The notes under the pieces were generated by a model. It worked only from the letters and a program-made list of their open reading frames with translations, had not been told where the DNA came from and made no database searches. Below are positions 37,981-54,607 of a stretch of 64,000 nt of DNA, piece by piece. This DNA comes from Paguma larvata. Lineage: Eukaryota; Chordata; Mammalia; Carnivora; Viverridae. The number at the start of each line of letters is the position of its first letter. Positions within the stretch are counted from its first letter, which is position 1. The position numbers were made by a program, and so were the translations under genes. The DNA is taken from the NCBI GenBank assembly GCA_030068075.1, contig CM057836.1, positions 71,027,788 through 71,091,787 on the forward strand, written 5' to 3'.

Positions 37981-38156
37981 CTCTCTTTCCAGATAGCACC
38001 TCTTTGCTGCTGGTTCCATTTCACCATAGTCTTGTGATTTTCCGATATTCTGAAACTCCTCTAGTTCCAAGGCTTTTTGTTTAGCACACTCTATTACATG
38101 CCTAGGGAAATTTGCAAGCTCTGCAACGTGAATCCCGAAACTCTGGTCACAGATGC
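37981..38156 (-). CDS. MSH2: MSH2 exon 15 (residues 820-878)
   Basis: 176 nt between CATACAG and GTTTGTCA. It begins in a split Gly codon and encodes [17 protein letters not shown], then [17 protein letters not shown], and ends CYLERE. The [13 protein letters not shown] block is a strongly conserved MutS-family segment at the end of the ATPase domain; the rest is the start of the C-terminal helical region. The segment between EEF and EPAAK ([12 protein letters not shown]) differs from human as I recall it at several positions, unlike the neighbouring exons. Confidence 0.97.
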
Positions 38157-41806
<3,650 letters not shown>

Positions 41807-42293
41807 TCATTAAGTTTATTTCTGCTACTAATAAACTCTTAGCCCTCAACTGTACATTTGTGATTAATCACCTAACTCATATGATATGGCATAGAAGCAG
41901 TGGAACCACCAACTGCCTAAGTAACGGGATTTTCTCTTCAGGCAAACCTACACTGCACCCTTCATCAAGACCCATGAAAAATATACCTTACCTGTAATTT
42001 GGCCAGAAAAAACATAGATTTCCCCACAGCTCACAGAGTCACCTACATGATAATTTTATGTCATCCAGAAAAGTAGTACACCTAAATGATTAACTAAACA
42101 CTGTAACTCATTACTAAATGAGGCTACTAGTGAATAGGTCAGTATGGTCAAATCTTTCAAATCGTTTAAACTCCACACTAAAGCCCTAAGACACATCACA
42201 TTTTCTGCAAAAGCACAATTTCTTTGTTTGGGTTAGATTATATGAACAACTTGGAAATCTGTTTGGGGAACTAGAATATAATCACTGAGTATT

Positions 42294-42314
42294 AAAAAAA
42301 AAAAAAAAAAAAAA
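42294..42314. repeat. A21 mononucleotide tract with flanking direct repeat
   Basis: Twenty-one consecutive As on the plus strand. They are bordered by atcactgagtatt (42281-42293) and atcaatgagtatt (42314-42326), which match at 12 of 13 positions. Confidence 0.95.
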
Positions 42315-42600
42315 TCAATGAGTATTTTTCCCCCAGTACATTTGTCCAAAGACTCCCACCCACCCTCTACTTTTGTTTTCTAGAATCTGGTTAAGATTTA
42401 AAAACACTTTAGTTTGAGACATGCTGCGTTAGTCTGTACGCACACTTTGTTCAAATTTCACTTGAATATAGTCCCATGTCTTTAAAAGAACTGCTGCCTT
42501 AAGCTGAGGTCATTCAAGCAGTTCATTCTACTTGACCTTCAATGACCTCACTATTGAAAGGTCTGGTTAAAGGTAATATTTGAGGTTGAAGGGATGGTCT

Positions 42601-42817
42601 TTTTTTTTTTTTTTAATTTCTTTTAATGTTTTAATTATTTTTGAGAGAGAGCGCACGAGCAGGAAGGGCAGAAAGAGAGGGAGACACAGTCTGAAGACAG
42701 GAGCCAGGCTCTGAGCTGTCAGCACAGAGCCCAACGTGGGGCCTGAACTCACCAACCGTGCAATCATGTCCTGAGCCAAAGTTGGACGCTGAACCGACTG
42801 AGCCACCCAGGCGCCCC
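42601..42817 (-). mobile_element. Felid SINE in MSH2 intron 12
   Basis: Minus-strand copy. Flanks ggatggtct (42592-42600) and ggatgttct (42819-42827). Confidence 0.9.
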
Positions 42818-42839
42818 AGGATGTTCTTTTTTTAAAGTA

Positions 42840-42953
42840 CGCTTCATGCACAGCGTGGAGCCTAACATGGGGCTTGAACTCCTAACTGTGAGATCAAGAC
42901 CTAGGCTGAGATCAACAGTCGACGCTTAACTGACTGAGACACCCAGGCACCCC
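42840..42953 (-). mobile_element. Older 5'-part SINE adjacent to the previous one
   Basis: Only the tRNA-related head region is left (cagcgtggagcctaacatgg to gagacacccaggcacccc). It is of the short carnivore-wide type. The younger SINE landed just beside its tail. Confidence 0.8.
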
Positions 42954-43222
42954 GGAAAATTCATTTTTAAATGCACTAATAAACCCCCTGGAACAGAAGT
43001 TTCATATAAAGGCGACGTGCTCTCATAAGGGCCTCCCCCCTCCTTCTAACTCTTCCCTCTAACCCAAATGTGAAATATTACTAACGAGTATGAATAACAC
43101 GTTCTTTTTCTAATGTCAAGGACTAGAATTTGCTTCATCAGTTTTAAATATTTCCACTCCAAAATAAAAAAAGGGAAACATTACCCCAAAAAAAGCCCAT
43201 AGTTTTGTTTTTTGTTTCTTAC

Positions 43223-43468
43223 CAGTAATGATGTGGAACATCTGTTTGTCTTTTTGAAAGTGAACATCATTAGGAATAAATGCAACTTCATCTTGAACTT
43301 CAACACAAGCATGTCTGGATGCTTTCAATGTAATTCTTCCTTGTCCTTTCTCCAAAATGACCGGTCGTACATATGGAACGGGTGCTCCGTTTGACACATG
43401 AGCAAAGCTGACAACAGCATCTAGCTGAGCTAACACATCATTGAGTGTCTGCATTGGTTCTACATAAC
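43223..43468 (-). CDS. MSH2: MSH2 exon 12 (residues 587-669)
   Basis: 246 nt between TATACAG and GTAAGAAA. The product runs from [19 protein letters not shown] through [29 protein letters not shown] and [20 protein letters not shown]. It covers the end of the lever helices and the entry strand of the ATPase domain, and stops just before the Walker A Gly, which it shares with exon 13. Frame and length match human. Confidence 0.97.
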
Positions 43469-44644
43469 CTGTATAAAAATAGGAAATGTGCATAGGAATA
43501 CAGAAAAAAAAAAAACGTATAAAGAGCTATAGGAATAAGTTTAACTTCCCTATTTGGGAATTTAAAATCCATTTTCTAATTTATATACTTAAAACGTTAA
43601 CAGAAGTCTGCCATAACTAAACTTGAAGGAACACCTAAAACCTCACAAGGTTAAAATGAATTACTACATCTCTCCCAAATAAGAAGAGACTTCAAAAATA
43701 GAAAGAGTGTGATACTTTCCCTTACAAAACTCCATTAAAAATAAAAAGGACACAGCTGCTTATTTTAAGAAACAGAAATACTAGGCTTTAAGATATAATA
43801 ATGTGACCATCAAGGCCTGTGCATGTATAAACTTGACCGTACAACTGTTAACTTGAGTTTTTTTTCCCCCATCGGTACCACACGCAGTTGAAATGTATCA
43901 TAATTTAGATCCGTAATTGTCACTTAAAATACTTTCAACAAGATTCTACTCTACAAAGAACATTAATACTAAAAGCTATTATGTACACTAAAAAGTCCCT
44001 GACCCACACCAAGGAATGCATGTTTAAGCAATAAAAATGGTCATATTTATAGAATAGATTATTTAATAGCTTGGAGGGGTTGGTGTAGAACTATCACACG
44101 GGCATCAACATGTCAAAAGCTTCAAAGGGCATTCAAGAAAACAGTGTTTTAGTAAAACAGTTACGAGTTTAATCCAATGGCAGGATATATGATTCATTTT
44201 TGATTCCCCTGTTCCCCGTAAAAGTGATAAAATGTCTTGAAAATAAAAATTAACTTATGAATGGTTGAATACAAATAATTCTCTTACTGTTTCAACACTT
44301 TCAAATTTATTCCTGTCTTACCTAACATGTAACTCTTTTAAAAAAAAGAAACAGTTCACACTATCACGTAGGAACAAGAACCTGCGATATTACTTAAATA
44401 TTAACAGAGTACTTACTGTAATTACTTTAAAAAAGGAAAACTGAAGCCTCTTATTTAAGTCTATACTTGGTATGTCACATCACCTGGCTCTTGACAGCAT
44501 TACCTTTTCTGGTTTAATAGCCAAGATAGAAAACTACAAAAATGATCCATTACATTTTGAAATAAAAATAATACATATACAAGAAAAGGTCTCATTTAAT
44601 TTCAAAGTAACTCTAAATAAAAAACTTCCATTTAAATGTTTAAA

Positions 44645-44837
44645 GCGGGGCGCCTGGGTGGCTCAGTCAGTTAAGCAGGCCGACTTCAGCTCAGGTTATG
44701 ATCTCACGGTCTGTGAGTTCGAGCTCAGGGCCTGGAGCCTGCTTCAGATTCTGTGTCTCCCTCTCTCTCTGCCCTTCCCTTGCTCACGTTCTGTCTCTAT
44801 GTCTCTCAAAAATAAAATAAAAACGTTAAAAAATATT
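44645..44837 (+). mobile_element. Felid SINE in MSH2 intron 11
   Basis: Plus-strand copy with a perfect 14-bp duplication tttaaatgtttaaa at 44631-44644 and 44838-44851. The body lacks about 25 nt before the GAGCCTGGAGCC block. Confidence 0.94.
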
Positions 44838-45279
44838 TTTAAATGTTTAAAACTAGCAGCTTTAATCTAGTAGGTGCTTGATGAATAGGAGTTAATTAAT
44901 TTTTGAAGGAAGTTTGAATATATAGTATTTATAGGGTCCTTAAAAAACACAATCTAGACTCAGGAACATAATTCAACTAAGAGACTGCCATGCCACAGTT
45001 ATCTGATACTGCCAACCAAAAATGTAATCTTTACAAATCTCATTCACCTCAACACCAATACATAAAATGTATTAGAACCCTTCAAGTTTTAGATTTCTGA
45101 TTTCCTATGAAAATTCCTAATACTAAAATAACTTACAGAATTATATAAGCACATAGTTTTTAAATGACTGTTTACTCCTAAGTAATTCAGCATGAATATC
45201 CTGGAAACAAGGACATCCTCCTACTTACTCACAATACACACCCAAGAAACAGGACATCAATACCATATTATTTCCTATT

Positions 45280-45735
45280 AAACTGTGCCAATTTGTCCGA
45301 GTGTCCTTGATAGCTACTGCCTGCCTCCAGCTCCTAGTCCTGATCCAACCAACGATTGTCTACTTCATTTGCCTGCCATGTCTCTCTAAATCTCTTTAAT
45401 CCAGAACAGATCCTGCCCGCTCCTTTTTTGCTTCCCATGACACACATTTTAAAGAGTTACAGGCCTTAAAAATATTGCCTCACAAATCTAAATTTATATA
45501 AGTGTTTCCTTTCTCACTAATAATCAGGTTAAACATGCTTGTCAAGAATACCACATGAGCAGTACTGTGTTCTTCCCTCAGCGTCACATCAGGAAGCATA
45601 CATAAGATGTCATTTGTCCCATTACTGACGATGCCAACTTTGATCACTTGTTTGATGCAGTTCTTTGCTATCTTTTTAAAAGACACAATAAAGGTGTCCG
45701 TGATGACAGGCAAAGCCTTCCAGTTTAACACGCCA
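45280..45735. repeat. Ancient interspersed repeat (possible old L1)
   Basis: ctttaatccagaacagatcc, gatgtcatttgtcccattac and actttgatcacttgtttgat recall a common old mammalian repeat block; the family is not certain. The open frame on the minus strand over it is accidental. Confidence 0.45.
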
Positions 45736-46302
45736 GCCCTACCCTGTGCTAATCATACACTCATTCCGTGCTAAAGGCAATACCATAGTGTCAAGTCATG
45801 CAATCTTCTCAAACAGTGCCCTCTAGAATAACCTCTGAAAATCTGCAAAATGGCACACAAAATCCAAAAAAATTCTTCTTGCTTCATGTGTAATTTCTAT
45901 TTGTGTTTCAGTGATATTTATTTCCAAAACTTAGGGCATGAACCCATAGATAATCTAACATTATTGGTGCCTTGTAGCCCTCAGTGTTTCTTTTCCTTGT
46001 TACAATAAATTTGTGCTTTAAAAACAAAACAATAAATTTATGCTTTTACGCATGTCTGGTTTTCAGGCTGTTCCTATTCCATTCCTTAGCCTGCACTAAC
46101 TTATCTTTCTACTTACAAGAATAACTTCCAGTTATTTGTCCCACCACAATACCTATAAAATACTTATAGGTTGCCTAACATAATAAACAGTCATAAAGTT
46201 TAACAGCTTTTTAAAAAACCACTTTTCAAACATCCTAATGTTTCTATTACTAAAAACCAGGTTATATTCAGAACAATTAATGTATTGTTCTGTTCAATTT
46301 AC

Positions 46303-46400
46303 CTGAAGAAATATTGACAATTTCTTTAACAATTGCATCCTGGGCTTCCTCATACTCAGTTTTATTTTTGGTATACTCTTCATTGAGGGAAGTCAGTTTA
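46303..46400 (-). CDS. MSH2: MSH2 exon 11 (residues 554-587)
   Basis: 98 nt between ATTTGCAG and GTAAATTG. It encodes [20 protein letters not shown], then [13 protein letters not shown]. It is the helix that returns from the clamp into the lever. It is short and has no long open frame, so it was found by matching the sequence of both borders and the expected length, which equals human exactly. Confidence 0.96.
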
Positions 46401-46758
46401 CTGCAAATTGAGACAATGATATTATTAAAAATATCAAGACATCTACTGGAGGTCACACGTACTACATAAAATGTATACAGTGTATCTATCCTCTAAAGAA
46501 CCAAAACAATAATTAAAATGAAAATGTGAGTAGAAAATAGGCAACGCATTACGGGCAGATGTGGCTGGAATTCACTATGTTAACATTTATGCCCTTTCTT
46601 TGAAAGTTGTCAAAGGAAAGTGTTTTGAAAACTAAATCTTATTTAAAAAAAAAAATGAAACTATAGGTTGAAATAAAAAGTGAAGAAGGATAATAAAGTG
46701 AAGGAAAAATATTCACTAATATCAAAGGAAGGGAAGGAAATTAAAAACAAAAAGCAAT

Positions 46759-46965
46759 GGGGTGCCTGGGGGGCTCAGTCAGTGAAGCGTCCAACTCTCA
46801 GTATCCGCTCAGGTCATGATCGCACAGTTTCATGAGTTCGAGCCCTGCATTGGCCTCTGCGTTGACAGTGCAGAGCCTGCTTCGGATCCTCTCTCTCTCT
46901 CTGCCCCACCCCTACTCACGCTGCCTCTGTCTCTCTCAAAACACAGAAATAAATAAACTTAAAAA
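46759..46965 (+). mobile_element. Felid SINE in MSH2 intron 10
   Basis: Plus-strand copy (ggggtgcctggggggctcag head, aaataaataaac tail). No clear target-site duplication. Confidence 0.9.
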
Positions 46966-47324
46966 GACAAGATGGGGGACACAGAGAAGAGAAGAGGGGG
47001 AGGCATTCACTAGATGGAGGAGCGCATCAACCAAGGCAGTAACTGTGAAGTTAGCCAACAGCATAATACACATCCACAGCTCAAGAACAGTACACGGGCA
47101 AGGAGCAGCAGAAAAGGCAAACTATGAAACAGGCCAACCGAAAGAATTAAAGGAAGAAAAGCAAGAGCAAAGATACTATAGAAGTGAGATCACTATATGA
47201 AGGAAGAGCAGCGACAGAGGAACGTGGAGAGGGACAGGGACCAGATTGTCCGGGTTACGATAAAGATTCCAGATTTTTCTAGATGGCAGACAGACACTCG
47301 AAGTTTTTAAGAAGGAAAATTATA

Positions 47325-47500
47325 GGGGCGCCTGGGTGGCTCAGTCGGTTGAGTGTCTGACTTTGGCTCAGGTCATGATCTCACGGTTTGTAAGTTGTAA
47401 GCACAGAGCTGGCCTCAGATCCTCTGTCTCCCTCTCTCTCTCTGACCTCCCCACTCGCATGCTCTCTCTCTCTCAAAAATAAACACTAAAAAAAAAAAGG
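47325..47500 (+). mobile_element. Felid SINE with internal deletion
   Basis: Plus-strand copy. The near-perfect duplication aagaaggaaaattata (47309-47324) / aagagggaaaattata (47501-47516) shows it is complete at both ends, yet the middle of the body between the B box and the CT-rich region is shortened. Confidence 0.92.
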
Positions 47501-47759
47501 AAGAGGGAAAATTATATGATCAAAGACTCAGATACACAGCAAATATTTGTTGACAAAAATGAATTACTAAATTTCCCACAACTTTAGGAATAAATGTGGT
47601 CAGTCAGTTCTGTCTCTTTTACATGTATTATAATTAACCAATGGTGTGCTTCAAAGACGGTTATAACACCCCACAAGTTCTGTCTTATCTAAGTCAAAAA
47701 AAAAAATATATATATATATATATTTCTTGAATCAGGGGTAGTTTACTGGAAGAACAACT

Positions 47760-48005
47760 ACTACTAAATTTGGTGACAGGATATCTGGGAGTTAGTATCT
47801 GATGTTACTAGTTGTCTAATCCTGAGGAATTGGGAGTTTCAGTTTCATGTAAAAAATGAGAGAAATAAACCTATTTATTTCAGAATTATAATGAGAAAAC
47901 AAACAGATGGATTGTTTTCATTCCTGCGGTGTCTGAACACCTAGAATAATGTCGGCACATAAGAGGCACTCAAAGACCTGCTAAATAAATGGATAAAAGG
48001 GGATC
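47760..48005 (+). repeat. MIR remnant in MSH2 intron 10
   Basis: gttgtctaatcctgaggaat, agtttcagtttcatgtaaaa and a tail with ataagaggcactcaaagacc and taaataaatgg. Confidence 0.6.
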
Positions 48006-48137
48006 ACATATACAAACACTACCTATAAAGTACAGGGAATACTGAGGAGGGATGGGTGTAAGGCTGCCATAAATTCTAATATACTACAGAAGTAAAAACA
48101 TAAATGTCCCCACCCAAGTCATGGAAGATTTATTTTA

Positions 48138-48359
48138 TTTAAAAATTTTTTTTAATTTATTTATTTTTGAGAGAGAGACACAGAGAGAGAGTGTGGGGAG
48201 GGGCAGAAAGAGAGGGAGGGAGACAGAATCCCAACAGGCTCTGTACTGTCAGCACAGAGCCCGACACAGGCCTTGAACTCACAAACCATGTGATCCTGAC
48301 CTGAGCTAAAACCAACAGTTGGGACGCTTAACTGACCGATCTACCCAGGCGCTCCACAG
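48138..48359 (-). mobile_element. Felid SINE in MSH2 intron 10
   Basis: Minus-strand copy between agatttatttta at 48126-48137 and 48360-48371. Confidence 0.92.
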
Positions 48360-48470
48360 AGATTTATTTTAAAATAATTCTTTTTTCACCTATAAATAAT
48401 TTGCCTCAGAAACGTAACATCAGTGAATGAGAAGAAAAACTAACAAAATCTTTTTCAAAAGGAATTAAAA

Positions 48471-48521
48471 AAAATTTTTTTTTCAATGTTTGTTTTTCAG
48501 AGGGGGCGGGGAGAGGGGGGA

Positions 48522-48571
<50 letters not shown>

Positions 48572-48722
48572 AGAGAGACAGCATAAGCAGGGAAGGAGCA
48601 GAGAGAGAGAGGGAGATATAGAATCCGAAGCAGGCTCCAGGCTCTGAGCTGTCAGCACAGCCTCTGACCTGGGGCCTAAACCACAAGATCATGACTCGAG
48701 CCAAAGTTGGAGCACAGAGCTC
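48471..48722 (-). mobile_element. Minus-strand SINE with expanded GA block, head lost
   Basis: The tail, a GA microsatellite expanded from the CT-rich region (48524-48559) and the body up to agccaaagttggagcacaga are present. The tRNA head with gagccacccaggcgcc is missing. Confidence 0.85.
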
Positions 48723-48998
48723 TTTTAAAAAGATAAATTTTTATAAAAGTAATAATCTAATGAGTGGCCTTGCTAAGGCTGGTAGGTAGGTCCAATGATA
48801 TAGCAGAATTTTAATTCATAAATGATAGCAAAGCTTTATTAGAAAAAACAAACATGAAAATAACTATAAAGCAGAGATATGATTGGGAACTAACTCTAAC
48901 AGATATGGAAGTGCAATATAAATACCTGTAATATAATCTATTTCATATTGACAAATGGTGGGACAGATATGTGAAAGAATAATCTTAAAAACAGATCC

Positions 48999-49183
48999 TG
49001 GGGCGCCTGGGTTGGCTCAGGTCATTATCTCACGGTTTGTGAGTTCGAGCCCCGCGTTGGGCTCTGTGCTGATGGCTCAGAGCCTGGAGCCTGCTTCAGA
49101 TTCTGTGTCTCCCTCTTTCTCTGCCCCTCCCCTGCTCACACTCTGTCTCTCTGTCAAAAGTAAATAAACATTAAAAAAAAAAA
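48999..49183 (+). mobile_element. Felid SINE with deletion in the tRNA-like head
   Basis: Plus-strand copy flanked by aaaacagatcc (48988-48998 and 49184-49194). The head runs from gggcgcctgggttggctcag straight to gtcattatctcacgg, so about 25-30 nt between two ggctcag copies are gone. Confidence 0.93.
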
Positions 49184-49361
49184 AAAACAGATCCAAAGTG
49201 TCACGTCAGTCAATGAGAAGAGTTATTTAACATGGGGGTGTTGGAACACCTAACTAGGCTCTTACAAGAAAATAAAGTTCCACTCTTACCTTATGCCTTA
49301 TATCAATAAGTAAGGTAAAACTTCCTTACCATAGAACATTCACATTTCAGAGAATGATTTA

Positions 49362-51148
<1,787 letters not shown>

Positions 51149-51195
51149 CTACCAACAGAACAAAGAATAGCTGGATTTTTAAAAAATGTTTATTT

Positions 51196-51418
51196 AGGGG
51201 CACCTGGGTGGCTCAGTCAGTTAAGCATCCGACTTCAGCTCAGGTAATATCTCGCAGTTCATGGGTTCAAGGCCCGCGTCAGGCTCTTTGCTGACAGCTC
51301 GGGGCCTGCAGCCTGCTTCAGATTCTGTGTGTGTGTCTCTCTCTCTGCCCATCGCCCACTCATGCTCTCTCCCTGTCTCTCAAAAATGAAATGTTTAAAA
51401 AAAAATTAAAAAAAAAAA
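51196..51418 (+). mobile_element. Felid SINE in MSH2 intron 8
   Basis: Plus-strand copy with an A-rich tail (51389-51418). It is followed at 51420-51482 by a second, orphan CT-rich/tail segment, probably the end of another SINE. Confidence 0.9.
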
Positions 51419-52084
51419 TTCTCTCTGCCCCTCTCTCTCCCACTGATGTTCTTCCCTGCACTCTCTCTAAAAACAAAAACACCTTAGTACATGAGATTAA
51501 TACAATTTCTTTCAAATTACTTCCTACTTAATGAGAGCACACCTTCCTCACATACCAAAGGTGAACACCACGAGAAAAAGGAATTAAATTACAAAAAGCT
51601 AACAAGAAGAGAATAAAATATTTAGCATATAAATTTCTGTTTAAACTGATAAGAGATTTAATTATATTGAAATTTAAACTTTTAAAATAAACCTAGTTAA
51701 AAAAAAGATTTGTAAAAATAGCTTTACAAAATGTAAAAGGAGAAAGGTTAACATTTTCTTTTATAAAGGAACTTGGTTTGCATGTATAAAAAAATATCAA
51801 GGTCATTCAATGGGCAAATATAAAAACATACAACTCCCAAATGAGAAAATAAGTAGTAAACTCACAAGAAAATGCTAACGCTCAATAGTAAAAGATATGA
51901 ATATTTAAGCAACCTTAAAATATTATTCTACAGCTATTTTTTTTTTAAAGAAAAAGAAACCCTACCATCAAATACTAATGAGGCTACAGTGAAATTAATG
52001 TACTCATTTATTTCTGGTCGGAATCTAGGTTGTTATAACCTTAAGAAAAAAAGCAATATTCGATAAGATTCAGAGACATTTGTT

Positions 52085-52290
52085 ATACCCTTTGACGTAG
52101 CAATTCTACTCCCAGGAATTCAACCTAAGGAATAATGCAAAAGATGCAAAGCCACATAGGGATGAATAAGATCTCTGCAGATTTATCTGTTACAGCGAAA
52201 CCCAGAAATGATAAAACATCACAATATCTGCACAATGGTACCTCAGTAACATTATACAGTTTATTCAAACAGACAGTGAAGATGATGTAG
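52085..52290 (+). repeat. Old L1 ORF2 3' fragment
   Basis: The stretch tagcaattctactcccagga and the following attcaacctaagg match the conserved end of L1 ORF2, plus orientation. It is heavily diverged. Confidence 0.65.
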
Positions 52291-52983
52291 AAACAAGAAC
52301 CAAGACTTAGGATAATTTCAGGGGAAATAATGTGACAATGGTGGACCGACACTGCTAAAGAATTTGCCTCTTCCAATGAACTTAAGAGAAGTGAGGCGGA
52401 GCCAGGTTATGTTCCCTTCCTCACCTCCCCCTTCCAGAAGCCCACTGGTAAATCAACAAAACCCTGAGAATCCTCACTAGTAACCCCAAATCTGGAGAGA
52501 AGAAAGCTGGACGGGTATCCTGCTATTTTCCTTTCCTTTGCTGTGAAAGCACTGCTGAGGAGACTGGAGTGAACCTGGGAAAGTGAATGACTGGATCCTA
52601 ACGCACTAAAATACTCTAGGCCCACACTCCAAACAAGGTACCTTTCGGCAAGACATTACTCCTCCCAAACGATCTGGGATATTAAAATATACCACCCAAC
52701 TCCGTATTCTGACCTAGAACGGAGACATATGACCTTCAGTTTCTAGTTGTCTTTCCAACAACATCACACACCTATCACCAGGGACACCCACACACTCATT
52801 ATATCAGACTACACAAAGAAGATGGAGGAAAAGAAACCGAGGCTTGGAATTCCAAAATGGGAAGATGAAATTCAGAAACAAGATAAAGGAACAAAGAAAG
52901 AAAGGTCCTAACACTATCATTTAAATATGAATAAACAATATGCCACAAAGAGAAGAGATACAGTTGAATCGAATTACCTGTAC

Positions 52984-53192
52984 CAGGGGCACCTGGGTGG
53001 TTCAGTTGGCTAAGCATCTGTTAAGCATCTGACTCTTGATTTCTGTTCAGGTCATGATCTCAAGGTTCATGAGTTTGAGCCCAGTGTTGGGCTGTGCACT
53101 GACACCATGGAGCCTGCCTGGGATTCTGGGTCTCTCCTCTCTACCCTTCCCCCGCTCTCTCTCTTTCTCAAAATAAATAAACATTAAAATAA
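52984..53192 (+). mobile_element. Felid SINE with 12-bp duplication and internal tandem repeat
   Basis: Flanked by aattacctgtac (52972-52983 and 53193-53204). Inside, taagcatctgt/taagcatctga is duplicated in tandem at 53011-53032. Confidence 0.94.
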
Positions 53193-53396
53193 AATTACCT
53201 GTACTAACATAATAGAAAGACTTGTTCTAATCAGAGAAACCACATGAAAGATAGGTTTAACTAATTACAGAGAAGAAAATGAAGATACTAGAAATCTTAA
53301 AATAAGCAAGAAAGCACTCTACTACCCTAGAAATACTAAATATTATAAGCATTTTTTGAAATAAATGTATAGTTGAGTTTGAAAAACCACAGGTCT

Positions 53397-53600
53397 GGGG
53401 CTCCTCGGTGGCTCATCAGATGAGCATCGGACTCTTGATTTCAGCTCAGGTCACTATCCCAGGCTTGCAGGATTGAACCCCGTGTCAGACTCTGCCTTGA
53501 GTGTGCAGCCTGTTTGAGGTTCTTTTCCTCTCTCTCTCTCTCTCTCCCTCCCTCCCTCTGCCTATCTCTCCTGTTCATGCTCTCTCTCTCAAAATAAAAA
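53397..53600 (+). mobile_element. Diverged plus-strand SINE
   Basis: Head ggggctcctcggtggctcat, long CT block (53525-53590), aaaataaaaaattttt tail. Several indels. Confidence 0.88.
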
Positions 53601-53879
53601 ATTTTTAGAAATTAAAAATGATTTAAAAATTTAAAAGAAAAAACTAGAGGTCAGAACCCCTCCCTGCAAAGTGGAGAGTTACACAGAGCCAGGTCAGTGT
53701 GGCTAAAAGCCTGACTTCACTGGGGTTGGGATTTCCAATGTTTGCTACTTTTGTTGGCAGTGGAAAAAGGCTGCTTTGTTGCCATTGCTATTATACCTGC
53801 CTTCTACAGTAATAGAATTGAATTTTTCACAGCATACGGAACTACTAAGAACAAAGAATACATTTCCAGCTTCCCTTGC

Positions 53880-54125
53880 AGCTAGGTGTGCAGATATGAC
53901 TAAATTCTGGCCAACAGAAAGTGAGCAGAAATGATGTGTACCACTTCCAGAATGTCTTCCTCTTCCCCTTTTGTCCTCTCCCACTTGCTGGAATAAAGAT
54001 AAGGTAGTTAGCCAACCTGGACCTTTCTGGAGCAACAGGGGAGGACCCAGGTCACAGAGACTGCAGGGCTATCCTGCCAGCCCCATGCTGCTATGCTCAC
54101 ACTGCTCTGACAGAAAAATAAACTC
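53880..54125 (+). repeat. Unnamed old MER-type repeat
   Basis: The order of motifs (tctggccaacagaaagtgag, gatgtgtaccacttcc, gaggacccaggtcacagaga) is that of an old interspersed repeat. A diverged relative seems to lie at 26110-26400 (gccaagaagatg, aatgtgtacaacttcc). Exact family uncertain. Confidence 0.4.
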
Positions 54126-54240
54126 ATATTCTTACTCAAGTCATCATTTATTTGGGGCTTCTTTTTTAGCAGCTAAATCTCTGTTCCAACAAATCAAAAA
54201 AACTCCAGGCTGAGAAATTAACTTAAAAGTATCCCTGGCC

Positions 54241-54445
54241 ACAGGTACCTGAGTGGCTCAGGAGGTTAAGTGTCCAACTCTTGATTTTGGCTCAGGTCAC
54301 AATCACAGTTTGTGAGATTGAGCCCCGTGTCCGGGTCTGCGCTGACAGTGTGGAGCCTACTTGGGATTCTCTCCCTCTCTCTCTCTCTCTCTGTCCCTCC
54401 CCTGCTTGCACTCTCTCTCTCTCAAAATTAATACACTTAAAAAAG
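54241..54445 (+). mobile_element. Diverged plus-strand SINE
   Basis: Head aggtacctgagtggctcagg, CT block, aaaattaatacacttaaaa tail. Flanks aagtatccctggcc and aagtgttcctggc form an imperfect duplication. Confidence 0.88.
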
Positions 54446-54536
54446 AAAAGTGTTCCTGGCTTAATTACATTGTGGAATATATGGCAAAAGCAAAAGCAAA
54501 TTTTATCTGGGGGTGATGTATGATCTGCACAGACAG

Positions 54537-54593
54537 AACCCTCTCTCTCTGCCTCTCCCCCACTCTAAATAAATAAAATAAACAAACATTTAA
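54537..54593 (+). mobile_element. Orphan SINE 3' end (CT block and tail)
   Basis: Only aaccctctctctctgcctct to the aaataaataaaataaac tail is present, so this is a 5'-truncated copy directly upstream of a full SINE. Confidence 0.7.
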
Positions 54594-54607
54594 AATAAAC
54601 AAACGTG

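Larger units (their letters stand above)
43469..46302 (-). other. MSH2: MSH2 intron 11
   Basis: About 2.83 kb with one plus-strand SINE (44645-44837) and, at about 45280-45735, an ancient interspersed repeat. 43500-44630 and 44880-45270 are AT-rich unique sequence with no recognised feature. Confidence 0.9.

Noticed and set aside
45480..45731. 83-codon minus-strand frame in MSH2 intron 11 as a possible extra exon
   Set aside because: Lies in an ancient repeat, and exons 11 and 12 already join in frame with human lengths.
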